The notes under the pieces were generated by a model, which had not been told where the DNA came from, did not search any database, and saw nothing but the letters and a program-made list of their open reading frames with translations. Shown in pieces: positions 35,908 to 48,346 of a stretch of DNA of 64,000 bases (the first letter of the stretch is position 1; the number at the start of each line of letters is the position of its first letter). The position numbers and the translations under genes were made by a program. The DNA lies in the NCBI GenBank assembly GCA_951799425.1, contig OX637398.1:16588270-16652269 (forward strand), in the 5' to 3' direction. Origin of the DNA: Ilex aquifolium. Its lineage: Eukaryota > Streptophyta > Magnoliopsida > Aquifoliales > Aquifoliaceae.

Positions 35908-37315
35908 ATGACAAATATGAACGAATTTGTTCAATGCCCGGTTGAAAAATTTGATCATGTTTCTTTCAGTGGTGCTTGCAGGGAGAAACATTGGTTGAAA
36001 ACAATGAATGAAGAAATTCATGCCATTGAGAAAAATATTACATGGGAGTTTATTTCACTTCCCAATGGAAAGAAAGCTATTGGAGTTAAATATGTATACA
36101 AGACCAAATACAAGCCAAACGGGGAGGTGAATTACTTCAAAGCGAGGTTAGTAGCCAAGGGTTATAAACAAAAGCCAAGTATTGATTATCTTGAGATTTT
36201 TGCTCTTGTTGCTAGGACTGATACTGTTCGTATGATTATTTCTCTTGCTGCTAATAATTCTTAGAAGATTTTTCAAATGGATGTGAAATCTGCTTTTTTG
36301 AATGGTGTCCTTGAGGAGGAAGTATATGTTCAGCAGCCTACTGGTTATGTAAATAAAAGGGAGGAAAACAAAGTCTATAAGTTGAAAAATGCTTTATATG
36401 GGCTTAAACAAGCCCCTAGAGCTTGGTATACTCGGATTGATTCTTATTTTGTGGAGAATGATTTTCAGAGGTGTCCCTATGAACACACTTTGTATATCAA
36501 AACTAATTCCCATGGAGATATTATTATTGTGTGTTTTTATGTGGATAATTTTTTTTTTTCACATGGAATAATCTGAAATTAATTGAGAAATTCGGGGAGA
36601 CAATGATTTCTCATTTTAAGATGACTGATATGAGTTTAATGTCCTATTTTCTGGGATTGAGGTTAATTAGATAGACAGTGAGATTTTTATTTCCCAACGG
36701 AAATATGCTAGGGATATCTTTAAACGGTTCAACATGGATTATTGCAACCCTATTTTGATTCCGGTTAAAGAAAGATTAAAATTGGGTAAAGATGAGAATG
36801 GTGAGTTAGTGAATCCCGCATATTTTAAACAGTTGGTGGGAAGTTTACGTTATTTGACTTTCACTAACCCTGTTATTATTTTTGGAGTTAGTCTTATCAG
36901 CAGATATATGGAGTTTCTATGTCAATCCTACTTACAAGCAGCTAAAAGGATTTTGAGGTATGTTAAAGGTACCAAGACTAAAAGGATTTTGAGGTATGTT
37001 TAAGGTACCCAGAGTGATGATATTTTTTATTCTCCTACTGGTTCTTGTAAACTTGTAGGGCATACATACAGTGATTGGGGAGGTGATGTGGAAAAAGCCA
37101 AAAGTACTTTAGCGTATTGTTTTCAAATCGATTCAGGAATTTTTTCCTGGTTTTTGAAAAAATAGTAAGTTGTTGATCTTTCTACCACTGAAGCAAAGTA
37201 TAATGCAGCCACCAATTGTGCTACCCAAGCAATGTGGTTGCGTCGTATGCTTGGATTTTTGCAACATGCACATAAAATTCCTTCAAAGATTTACTGTGAT
37301 AACATATTAGCGATA
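35908..37315 (+). pseudogene. copia RT-RNase H remnant fused directly to the 5' LTR
   Basis: Only 10 bp after the primer-binding site an open frame starts inside the RT domain (EKHWLKTMNEEIHAIEKN, then KARLVAKGYKQ). So gag, protease and integrase are missing. A stop at 36262-36264 is followed in the same frame by [19 protein letters not shown] and [16 protein letters not shown]. The catalytic YVDD reads YVDN. Frame changes follow near 36,570. The connection domain is at 36734-37003, and the RNase H part (YSDWGG near 37,070; STTEAKYNA near 37,185) is cut off at about 37,315. A micro-duplication of about 33 bp (AAAAGGATTTTGAGGTATGT twice) lies at 36,946-37,001. The copy is non-functional. Confidence 0.85.
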
Positions 37316-38598
37316 CCCTGTGACTAAAGTAATTGTACACTGAGATATGAAATTGTACGTGTATTGGAGTCTGTATGTAATGTGTGTGTGTGTGCAACTA
37401 TGTGTTGTGCAGCGTATGTGTTGGGTTTGTGAAATTTGGGGGAAAAATTGTGTACTAGTTGTGTGAAATTTATGGGAGAAAATATACCCCATATGTTCAA
37501 AAACCTAACTGATTTATTATATATAAATATATGCGTGTGTGTTAACGTGACAATTAAAACTTTTATCTAGACCCTCACTGAAATAATGAGATTGAACCTT
37601 GATAACCGTTTATGTTACTTTGAAGGAGAAAATTAGATAAAAATGATTGTCATAATTTCATTGGTATAAGATTAAAATTAAGTGAAAATTGGGGCTGAGT
37701 CCTCCTAGATGGACTTATAATAACTTGTGTCTGTTAAAAAAACTTATTTAGGGGTAAATCTGTTTTTAGTCATATTAGTAAGAAATTAAGTCCATTTTTT
37801 TTAATCTCAAAAATACATTTAACAGTGTTAATTTGGTCAGTTATGGACAGTTGAAAACATTATCTACAAGAAACTATATATGGAAGACAATGATTGAATA
37901 TAAGAATACTTGATTTACGATGGTAATTGTCGATTACAAGCTTTTCATAATACTTCAAATTCAAATTTTTAGTCATTATTTTGTCTGTTATATATTTAAA
38001 TAATTGGTTTTTGAGATTTGAGACTAATTTGAAAGGGATGAAAGTTGAAGCTGGAGTACGAATTCGAGATTTTGAAAAAGTAACATTGGTAGTGCATGCC
38101 AAGTACTTGATGTTAGCATAGTAACATCAGTTCAGTAACATTAATTCCAAAACGTAATTTACTAATACATATCACTATTTTTTTTCATGTTACTATTTTT
38201 TATTGAGCATATTATTACTTTTTCAGTGTTACTTTTTTGGATGCTAAAAAATTGGAGGCTTCTTCCTCTAATTATGGGTCAGAATATTACTATTTTTATT
38301 TTCAATTTTGTTCATTGTTCCATATTGCTATTTTTTTTGTTGAGCATGTTATTATTTTAATTAAGCATGTTACTGCTTTTTATCAAGCATGTCACTATTT
38401 TTGTTGAACATATTACTATTTTTGTTGAATATGTCACTATTGTTATTTTTTTAAAATATTAATATTGAATATTACTATTTTTTTATATTTAAATGTTACT
38501 ATTTTTTTTTTGTTTAAATGGTATTATTATTTTTGTTTAAATGATATATTTTTTTTGTATTTGAATGTTACTATTTTTTTATTTTTAATATATATATA
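37316..38598. other. no gene recognised; loose TTACTATTTTT tandem repeats
   Basis: From about 38,160 to 38,590 the words TGTTACTATTTTT and GTTGAGCATATTA recur roughly every 25-30 bp as a degenerate array. Apart from this and a GT-rich stretch near 37,375-37,395, nothing recognisable is present. Confidence 0.4.
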
Positions 38599-38975
38599 TA
38601 ATAAAATAGCTAGATTTATTTGTCTTGAGCTTTTCGCGGTTCAGATCAATTGAAGATTATTGATCCGACAATTCTAATTAGACTTTCATCCCTTTTAAAA
38701 CTCTAAGACTTTTATCTCTAATTTGACTCTCTTTCTCTCTCTATCTCATACACCCAACTCTCATACGTACATTAGTATAAAACTCTCTTGCTCTCTCCCT
38801 CACAGATATTTTAAACACACACTCTCCCATCTCCCATACTCTCCCTCTCTCTCTATATCTCTAATATAACTCTTTTTCTCTCTCTCTATCTCATACACTT
38901 AACTCTCATACGTATATTAGTATATAACTCTCTCCCTCACAGATATTTTAAACACACACTCTCCCATCTCCAATA

Positions 38976-39006
<31 letters not shown>

Positions 39007-39015
39007 CATATATAT
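38599..39015 (+). repeat. CT-rich repeat with an inverted copy inside the neighbouring foldback
   Basis: It begins ATAATAAAATAGCTAGAT, continues TTTTCGCGGTTCAGATC and TTATTGATCCGACAAT, then CT-rich sequence. The CT-rich part itself holds two near copies of about 155 bp (around 38,715-38,865 and 38,870-39,000), each containing CTCTCATACGTA and CCTCACAGATATTTTAAACA. An inverted relative occupies about 40,190-40,696 inside the 39.0-41.7 kb element (CGCGGTTCAGATC against its complement GATCTGAGCCGCG). The unit is probably a separate element. Confidence 0.55.
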
Positions 39016-41742
39016 ACTAGTCATTACCCGTGTCTGAAGACACTTTTAACCAAAAAATTCGCCAAGCAAAGGGGGATCCAAGAATGTCTTAAATAAAAAA
39101 AAAATCAAGGGTTGAAATGAAGAAGAATCATATCACATTATTACAATCCGAGAATCCTCATGAACTTCAACTAACACCATTACAAAATTATCATGTCATA
39201 AATTTCTTCATGGCGGCTCTTCTTTCCACCAAATAAGTATTCATTTTTTCAACCTCTGGCTAAATCTAATAAATAGACTGTCTAATTTTAATAAGGAATG
39301 TCATTAAAAACACACAATTAAATAACTGAATCCTCATTTTTTCAACCTCTGACTAAATCTAATAAGTAGACTGTCTAATTTTAATAAGGAATGTCATTAA
39401 AAACACACAATTAAATAACTGAATCCAACCAAACAAATTAACCATATTGAATTGCAAATCAAATTTCCAAAAAATAGAAAAAAGCCCCAATCGAACAAAC
39501 ATTGCCCATCGGATCTGCTTGCAGCTGCGAGGACAATTGATTTAAATTCTCTGCCGCTGTGACTTCTCGGATTCTATAGAAATATTCTCACACTGCAATT
39601 AAACCAAATCAACAAAATTAAAATTTCACCACTTCAAAAAAAAAAATTGATTTAACTAACCTTTTTGTTGTTTCAGTGTTTATTTTGTACTATTCAAGTA
39701 TTCAAAAAAATATGAATATTAGCAAGGAAAAAGTGATGCAAATAAGGAAAAAAATGTTATAGTTGGTTTTGAATATTGTTTTTTTTTTTGCAATTAGTTT
39801 TACATTTTTTTATTAACTGGTAATTAGCTTGACTTTGAATTTTTTAGTTTTTTTGGTACAATTGGTATCACTTATTATTTTTTTATTGATAATTATCTTG
39901 GCTCTGAATTTTTTTTAAGTTTTTTTTGGTGCAATTGGTATTATTTATTTATTTTTATTGGTGATTAGCTGGGTTCTATTTTTTTTGTTTTTTTTATTGG
40001 TAATTAGCTTGACTTTGAATTTTTTAGTTTTTTTGGTATAATTGGTATCACTTATTATTTTTTATTGGTAATTAACTTGACTCTTATTTTTTTTATTTTT
40101 TTGATGCAATTGGTATCACTTATTTTTTTTTTTATTGATGATTAGCTTGACTTTAAATTTCTTTGGGTAAAGTAATCCAATTAGGATTGTCAAGACAAAC
40201 AATGTTAAGAGAGAGGGAGAGAGAAAGAGTATGAGAGATGTGAGAGTGTATGTTTAAAAGAGATATGAAATAGAGAGAGATAATTATGAGAGATGGGATA
40301 ATGTATTTAAAATGTATGAGAGAGAGAGAGAGTTATATACGTATGAGAGTTGAGTATATGAGATAGAGAGGAAGATAAAGTTATATGAGAGATGAAAGTC
40401 TTTAAATTTTTTTGAGTAAAGTAGTCTAATTAGGATCGTCAAGACAAACAATATTAAGAGAGAGAGAGTATGAGAGATGTGAGAGTGTGTTTTTAAAAGA
40501 GGTATAAAATAGAGAGAGATAATTATATGAGAGATGTAAGAGTGTGTTTAAAATGTCTGAGAGAGAGAGTTATATGAGAGATAAGAGTCTTAAAGTTGTA
40601 GAAGGAATGAAAGTCCAATTAGGATAGTCGGATCAATAATCCTCAAAAGATCTGAGCCGCGAAAAGCTAAAGACAAACCATCTAGCTACTTTATTATATA
40701 TATATATATATATGAGATATAATGAAAATCTAATTAGGATCGTTAAGACAAACAATGTTATCTCTTACTTTCTTTCTTAGCATTCTTAGAATCATTTGTT
40801 TGTCTTGACGTTCCTTATTGGACTTATTGACTCAAAATATTTGTATGATTTTATAGATGAGAAAATATTTAAATATTTAAAAAAATTCTAAGGTTGTAGA
40901 TATTCAAAGGCAGCTATCACCAATAAAAAAAATTCAAAGTCAAGCTAATCACCAATAAAAAATAACAAGTGATACCAATTGCACCAAAAAAATAAAAAAT
41001 TCAAAGCCAAGCTAATCACTAATAAAAAATAACAAGTGATATCAATTGCACTAAAAAAACTAAAAAATTTAAAGTTAAGTTAATTACCAATAAAAAAATA
41101 TCAATGACCAATAAAAAAAAAAGTGAAACCAATTGCACCAAAAAAACCAATATTCTAAACCAACTATTAATTTTTTTTTTCCTTATTTGCATTACTTTCC
41201 CCTTGCTAATGTTCATATTTTTTAAATACTTGAATTGTGAAAAATAGACACCGAATCAATAAAAGTGTCAGTTAAATCAATTTTTTTTAAGTAGTGAAAT
41301 TTTGATTTTGTTGATTTGGTTTAATTGCAGCGCGAGAGTATTTTTGCAGCATCCAGCGGCAAATAATTTAAATCAATTGTTCTTGCAGCTACAAGCACAT
41401 TCGCTGGACAATTTTAGTCCAGTTGAGTTTTTTTTTTTCTATTTTTTGGAAATTTGATTTGTAGTTCAATGTGAAGTAGACAACCTATTCATTAGATTTA
41501 GTAAGAGGTTGAGAAAATGAACACTCATTGGAAAGGAGAGCCACCATGAAGAAATATATGGCAGAATAATTTTGTAATGGTGTTAATTTAAGTTCATAGG
41601 GATTTTCAAATTGTATTAATGTGATATGATTTTTTCATTTCAATCCTTGCACTTCTTTTATTTAAGACATTATTGAACGCCCTATTTCCTTGACAATTTT
41701 TTTTTGTGTTAAGAGTGCCTTCAGGTACAGGTAATGACTAGT
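39016..41742. mobile_element. 2.7-kb foldback element with long inverted repeats
   Basis: The left end ACTAGTCATTACCCGTG is mirrored at the right end (complement ACTAGTCATTACCTGTA). The inverted arms extend about 700 bp with shared words (AATTTCTTCATGG, CAACCTCT...AAATCTAAT, AACACCATTACAAAATTAT). They continue inward as tandem TTTTTTGGTGCAATTGGTAT/AATTAGCTTGACT words on the left (39.78-40.15 kb) and their complement on the right (40.91-41.15 kb). The middle holds an inverted copy of the repeat just outside the left end. There is no coding capacity. Flanks CATATATAT and ATTTATATA are too AT-rich to prove a 9-bp duplication. A MULE-like non-autonomous element is my best guess. Confidence 0.68.
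39241..39426. repeat. 93-bp tandem duplication in the left foldback arm
   Basis: The 93-bp units 39241-39333 and 39334-39426 are direct tandem copies differing at about two positions. The right arm of the foldback does not show this duplication, so it arose after the arms formed. Confidence 0.8.
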
Positions 41743-42204
41743 ATTTATATATGAGAAGTATATAGTCCTAACCTCTTATATATGGATATAGATAGATACG
41801 AGAGAGATAATTTTTTAATGTTATTCAAACTCCTAAAATTTAGGATTTTTTTAATTTTTAATTTTACTTCACTTTAAATGGAAGAGATAGTTTGGTAAAA
41901 TTGATAAAAAACGGATTTTATAACAAATAAGTTTGCTTCGCGAACTTAAGTCCAAATAAGCCTTTTATTTTATTAATTCTTTTTTGTTATTCCATATGAC
42001 ATAATCATAATCATTGCGGTTTTAATGAAATCCACTAACACCAAATGATTCAGAGTAGTTAATAATTAAAAAAAAAAAGTTAGTCTGTGTAAGAGTGTTA
42101 GTTGCAGCATGAGCGAAGCCGGAAATTTATATAATAACTTTGATTTTCATGTAACATTGACAGGTGACACTTAAAGATCAACATAGGATTGAAGATTCAT
42201 GCCC
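41743..42204. other. dispersed repeat copy; no gene
   Basis: From about 41,755 to 41,965 this matches, in inverted orientation, 57,785-58,000 (shared words include ATGGATATAGATAGATA, TTTGGTAAAATTGA and CTTAAGTCCAAA). The same element family probably inserted twice. The rest up to the LINE is AT-rich and unrecognised. Confidence 0.45.
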
Positions 42205-42220
42205 CCCCCCCCAGCATAAG
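42205..42220. other. LINE target-site duplication, left copy
   Basis: CCCCCCnAGCATAAG immediately precedes the T-tract and recurs at 48916-48931 as CCCCCCTAGCATAAG. The pair brackets the minus-strand LINE exactly. Confidence 0.8.
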
Positions 42221-42428
42221 TTTTTTTTTTTCCAAAGCCACCCTGTGTGGGTGGAGGGTTTGGCAGGACCCCTACCTGTATATATAATTAAAAGGGGAAA
42301 AATACAAGTGAGGAGGACAAAGAGAACCTCCAGAAGTATAAAGTGGGAGGATCAAAGCAAAAGCAAGGTGGTGACTCACCACCAAAAACATTAAACAAAA
42401 TAACTGAAAACATAAATGAAAATAAAAT

Positions 42429-45400
42429 TCACCGACGAATGTGAGAAGTCTGTCGAGCATCCAAGGCGAGGATGCCAGCAATCCCAGAAGGAAGGGATGA
42501 CGAATCAAGAAATCGCTGATTGAGCTGCTGAGAACAAGCCCAATTAGCCATGAAGTCGGCTGCCTGATTCGCCTCCCGCAGGACGTGGCAGACGCGAGCC
42601 GAGAGAGAAGTGCACAGAAGCCGAATCCGAGCAAGCAGGTAAGCATAAACCCAGCATCCAGTACCCTGAGAATAAACCCAAGAAACCACTGTAGCTGAAT
42701 CTGACTCCACTACCAACTCTGAAGCTCCCAAATCTGTGGCCAGCTCCAATCCAGCACAAACAACCTGCATCTCCGCATATAGAATAGGCTGATGCCCCAG
42801 AAACAAGCCAAAAGCCCTGAGAACTCGACCCTGGTGGTCCCGAATAACACCCCCTGCCGCAGACAGCCCTGGATTGCCTTTAGAACAGCCGTCAACACTG
42901 ATCTTCAGGCAACTTGGTACATGACGAGTCCAAGCAACCAAGCGAAGAGGCCGAGGCCGAGGAACCAAGACCCTAAGAGAACCCACAAAATCAACCAACT
43001 CATCCCGACGCAACTGACTCGGAGCAAACCCAATCAACTGCAAATTGGCCATAACCCTCTGAACCACAATAGGCACCTGAAAGGCCCGGCCATCGAATCT
43101 ATAAGCATTACGCGCCTTCCACAGGTGCCACAGAATAAAACACGGTAGTAGTACCCGCACATGACCTGCAGAAGGAGCACAACGCCGCCAACGAAGCATT
43201 AAAGCATAAAGAGTCTGAAACGACCAAGATCTGATCCCAAACATCTGATAAAAGTGACCCCACACCTGAACTGCAAGCGGACAATCCAAAAAAAGATGTC
43301 TAAGAGTCTCAACAGCCCCACCACACACACACCGGGATACTACATGAAAACCCCGTCTATCTAATACATCATCTGTGGCCAGGAAATCATGAAACAATCG
43401 CCACATAAAGAAGGAGACCTGAGTCGGAATATGCCTCTGCCAGACACAAGAAAACCCAGGCCAAACTGGAGCCACACCCCGAATATCAGCCCAAGCAGTC
43501 CTCAAGGAAAAATCCCCATCCAAAGACAAACTCCACCTCATCTGATCAACCCCCTGATCCGGAATCGAAATCTGCACAATCTGCTCAACAATTGAAGAAG
43601 GCAAAACCCCCAACAATCGGCCTCTGTTCCACTGCCGACCCGCCCAGTAAGCAGAAACAGGAACCCCAGGAACTGCCCCTGGACACAGTAAAGCCAACGG
43701 GTAATCTCCCAACCAACAATCATACCAGAAGCTGACCTCACCGGACTGTACTAACCACCTGATCTTCGGCTCAGCCACAGATCGAATCCCACACAATCGC
43801 CTCCAAAGAGGTGAAGATGGGTAACGAAACTCAATCAGCCTAGGATGGGTGGACCTACAGTACTTGACCCTCATAAAAGTGGACCAAAGTGACTGTTGAG
43901 CACGAAAATTCCACCACAACTTCATCTCACAAGCCTCAGCTAAGTCAGAAAAAGAACGCACCCCTAAGCCGCCCTCCTCTACAGGGTAACATACCTCAGC
44001 CCAGTGACACCGGTGAATCCTCCGATGGGTAGCTGTGTCACCCCATAGGAAACGAGTGAACATCCTCTCTAACTGGTGGAAAACATCCGCAGGAGGCCTC
44101 AGCACATGAAACAAGTGGATAGACATCGACGCGAGCACATGACGAATCAAAGTGAGCTTACCTCCAAAGGAAAGCAAGCGATTTGCCCATCCAGAAATCC
44201 GCTCGCGCACCTTCCAAATCATCTCATCAAAGTATGAAATCCGAAGATGACCCAAGTAGATAGGGCATCCCAGATAGATAAATGGAAGGTCACGCCTCTG
44301 AAAACCAGTGGTCTGTCGTGCAATCACCTCTCTAGAATGCGATGCACGCGAACTGATATAGAAACTGCTCTTGGCCTGACTAACTAACTGATTAGAGGTA
44401 GCCTTATAGTGATGAAGGAAATCCATAACTCGTTGCAAGCTCGACCGACACCCATTAGCAAAAATAATAATGTCATCAGCAAAAGCCAAATGTGAAACCG
44501 AAACCCCAACTCCAGTACTATAAGCCACCCCAGGAAACCTAGCATACAAAGAGTCCAAGCCTCGAGAGAGATACTTTGCAGCAATGATGAACAAACAAGG
44601 AGAAAGGGGATCACCCTGCCGCAGCCCTCCCTGCGATTGAAAAAAGCCCTGACTAACTCCATTCACCATCACAGAAAACCACGGCCCCCAGATAGCCCGC
44701 CGAACTCAGAGAACCCAAAAGTCCACAACATCTGGAGGATGAATGACCAAGACATCCTATCATATGCCTTAGCCATATCAAGCTTCAGCACGACATTCCC
44801 ACCCCGGGAACCTCTCCCCAAATCACGAACCAACTCCTGAGCCAAAAGAACACTGTCCTGCAACACTCGGCCTGACACAAACCCACTCTGCGTCGGTGAT
44901 ATGATATGCGACAACAAGGATGACAGACGAGAAACGAGGATCTTCGTGATCACCTTGTTGCTCACGTTACATAAACTGATCGGCCGAAAATCTGCCCAAG
45001 TAGAAGGTGACACCTTCTTGGGCAAAAGCACCACCAACGTGCTCATGAATCCTCGTGGCATAGGAGAACCTCTGAAGTAATCCTGAACTGCAGCCAACAA
45101 ATTTGCTCCCACAATGTCCCAGCAAAACTGATAAAAGCGACTGCAATACCCATCCGGCCCCGGCGCACTATCAGAATCAATAGAGAACACGACCTGTCTC
45201 ACCTCCTCCAAAGTCGGCATAGCACACAACCCAACATCATCTGCATCAGTTACAATAGCTGGAATAGCCGAAAAATCTGCAACCTCAACCTGACCAGCCC
45301 CTACAGAGAACAATCCCTGAAAAAAGGACACTGCCGAAGCGCCAATAGCCCCAGGCTCAGTAATTCACTCTGCGTCATCACCCCGGATGCGATGGACTGA

Positions 45401-46501
45401 AAGAACATGCCGCTTCTTCCTCACTGAAGCATGAAAGAAGCGGGTGTTCGAATCCCCCTCTCAAAGCCAACGGACACGGGACTGCTGTCTCATAAATGAC
45501 TCCTCACACTGTAAAACCTGCTGCAACTTAGCCCTGGCCTGATGAAGGGCAGCCCGATTTGAAGAAGACCCTGACTGATCATGTGCCACCTCTCTCCTAC
45601 TAACCTCGGCCTCCGCCTCCTGAACCCGCTGAAATACATTGCCGAACACTTCCTTGTTCCAGACCTTCAGGGTTTGTTTCAACCGAATAAGCTTCGATTG
45701 AAACGCAGACATCCCCGAAGCAAACACAGGAAGGGTCCAGCTCTGCCGCACAACCTTCAGAAACTCTCTGTGCCTGGTCCAAGTGTGAAGAAACTTGAAT
45801 CGGCTTGGCCCTCTACTCTGACGCTGATCTCCAGAGATCAACAATGGTGAATGATCTGAACAAGTCCGATTCAGGTGGGCAACCCGAAACACAGAAAAAT
45901 AAGAACTCCACTGAGCATTCACCACTACTCTATCCAATCTCCTCCAGGTACGTCCATTTGTCCATGTGAACGGAGTACCCTCAAACCCAGCATCCTCCAA
46001 ACCACTGGACAACAAAGCTAAGGAAAAGGCATCAATAGCAGACTGAGACTGAGTATGACCCCCCCAGATCTCAGAATGGGACTCAACAACGTTGAAATCC
46101 CCACCAACCATCCACGGACCATCATGAATGCTCCCAAACAGTGTCAAGGCATCCCACAAACCCTGTCGAACAGAAGCCACACAACTGGCATACACAAAGG
46201 AAACAAAAACTGGATCCGGTAAGGAAGAATGCCGCACCTGGCAGTGAACCACCTGACCATCATCTTGAAGAACCTCCAACTGAAAAGGGGAAGACCAAAA
46301 GATCAAAATCTTCCCTGTAATAGAACAAAAACTATGCTCCATGTGCAAACGAATCCGAAAAGACTCCAACCGATCCCGGTCAACAAAAGGCTCCAAAATA
46401 CAGAACATCGATAAGTGGTGTGAGCAGATCAGCCTATTGAGCCTTCTAAGCGAAGAGACCTGGCTGATCCCTCTGATATTCCATATGAGCGTACTAATCA
46501 T
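42429..46501 (-). pseudogene. LINE ORF2: endonuclease-reverse transcriptase-RNase H, broken
   Basis: It starts MISTLIWNIRG at 46501, overlapping the end of ORF1. The endonuclease part carries WNIRG, GGDFNVV and SDHSPLL (APE fold). In-frame TGA codons interrupt at 45461-45463 and 45365-45367. The RT finger region resumes (VSFFQGLF, DSAPGPDGY, FRPISLCNV, KAYDRM). A frameshift near 44,690 moves it into the frame open to 42429, with GLRQGDPLSPCLF, the catalytic AFADDIIIF (about 44,475) and IYLGCPIYLG. A zinc-ribbon-like part (CVCGGAVETLRHLFLDC) follows. RNase H near the end has SVDGCSKGNPG, AEMQVVCAGLELA, ESDSATVV and REANQAADFMA. Products of intact relatives nick DNA and copy the element RNA by target-primed reverse transcription. 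Confidence 0.92.
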
Positions 46502-48346
46502 CAGAAAGGAGTGGAAAAACCACACTAAGCGTCCCTCGACCAGGCCTACCCCCTCTATCTCCTCTGCCTGCTCGACCTCTCCTACCAATACGTTGAGATC
46601 TACGCAGCGGGACCTGCCAACTGGACTGTGAGGCATCATAAAGCACTATAGCTCCTCCAGGCTGAGAATGACCCTTTTGCGGGTCAGAAAAGGATCCAAC
46701 ATCACCACCCAATGACTCATCAGAGGATATATCTCCAATAGAGTGGCTCTCAACCCCAGTAGACAATCCAGAGTTGAGAGGGATATCAGTCGAGGTGGTA
46801 CAATCCATGTGCCGACTAGCCACACTCTTATCTCTACGCCTCAAACCAGTATCCTCAGAAACTGACACAACCGTAGAATTCTGAACCCCTCGAAGCTCAC
46901 GAATATTCGGGCGAACGACCGGGGTAGTCACAGGTCCATCACGGACTAGCTCAAAAACTGTATCTACTGAATGATCGGGGCACAAACTCTGCTCCTGCAC
47001 AACACTAACAGGGATAGTATCTGAACTGACCACAACCACTGGCTCACCCACAGTATGCGGCTCAACAACAATCTGGACAGGAGTAACTGAGGCAGACTCC
47101 CCAGCAGTAGCAACTATATCCCTAGGGGGATGAACAACGGTAACGACATCTGTCACTCCCTCAGGGGATACTCTAACCCTATCGGTACTCTTGGGAGGAA
47201 CAGTAGGGGTTGGGGCTCTTTGACTGGATGCTCCCTCCTGTGGTCTAATCTTGTGCCGGCCATCACCTCGACCATGCTGTGGCCGGTCTCCACTGACCTC
47301 CTCCCGGGGCTGGGAGTGGGTGATGCAGGTCTCCACTGAATGGCCTAGATGCCGACATCCTCGTAGAGCACATCCTGCCAAAATCCAGTCTCCTGTCTGC
47401 CTATCCTAATCCTCGGCACTCGCGGCCATGTGACATCATACTCAACCAGCACCCTGGCAACTGATGGCAGGCTCAAACTCGCTGTGGCCTAATCAACCCG
47501 TAAAGGCGTCCCAATCGCCGAAGCTATCGAGAATAATGCATCTTGGGAGCGCACAAAGTGGACTGGTAAATATGGGAATGAAACCCAGATAGGAACTATG
47601 GGCGACTCCTCGGTACAACGAAATTGCGGAGTCCACTTGAACATGCGCATCTCTCTGCCATAAACCGACCAAGCCTGCTTCACCCAGAGACGGGTGTAAT
47701 CCTCCTCAAGGTCGCACATCAGGAGCACGTATCGGCTGTCTAACAAAGAGGCACTAACCTGCCCCCTCAATCCAATCAGTTGCAAGAATCTCCTGATCAT
47801 TTCCATCGGAGGACGGCCTCGGGTAAATTTGCCCACCAGGGCCAACCTGAAAGGAGCTGCAAGTCTCTCAATCTCCTCGTCAGAAAAATCAACCGCTAGG
47901 GCACCCCTGTACTGTGTGATGGGGCGGGGAACTCGATGAGTGGGAGCGTCAGAGCCAAGAGTGGTAGATCCCCTCAACACATCTATGAATGACTTGTGGG
48001 GTCGGGTCGGGTCCGGGGCGGAACCGGGGGGTCGGGTCCAAGAATTGTGAGTTGTAGGTATGGCTGGTTTTGGAGCACCAGGTTGTGTTGGGTTTCAGCC
48101 GGGTTGGTGTTTAGCTTGAGGAGGTAGGCGAATTGTGGGAAGTAGGCCGAGTTTGATGATGGGATGGGCAGATTGAGTGGTCTGAGGTTTCTTATAAGTG
48201 TAACCCGCGAGGTCAACATGATGTAGATCACCGATCGTGGGGTGATGGATAACTTCGCTGGAATAATTGTGTTCATCGGGATGGGGAGGGTCGGGTGGTG
48301 GGTTTAGGCCGGCAGTTGGGTCATCACCGGCAGCCAAATTGGCCAT
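46494..48346 (-). pseudogene. LINE ORF1: DUF4283-like RNA-binding protein, broken
   Basis: ATG at 48346 opens a Pro-rich N-terminus (MANLAAGDDPTAG). A TGA at 48095-48097 interrupts it, and the same frame continues (HKSFIDVLRGST) into the DUF4283 core at about 47,900-47,500 (EEIERLAAPFRLALVGKF, YTRLWVKQAWSVYG). A TAG at 47489-47491 and a frameshift near 47,350 lie before the zinc-knuckle-like segment CRHLGHSVETC. The C-terminal part (about 250 aa) is low-complexity, with many Val, Pro and Arg, and ends VFPLLSDD at a TAG at 46494. In plant LINEs ORF1 binds the element RNA in the ribonucleoprotein. The final codons overlap ORF2 as ATGATTAG. Confidence 0.87.

Noticed and set aside
35681-35914. 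77-codon minus-strand Lys-rich protein
   Set aside because: It lies wholly within the copia LTR and primer-binding site and is a chance frame.
42792-43595. Open frames on the plus strand across the LINE (up to 118 codons)
   Set aside because: They are antisense shadows of the GC-rich ORF2; composition is Pro/Arg/Asn-rich and no domain is seen.
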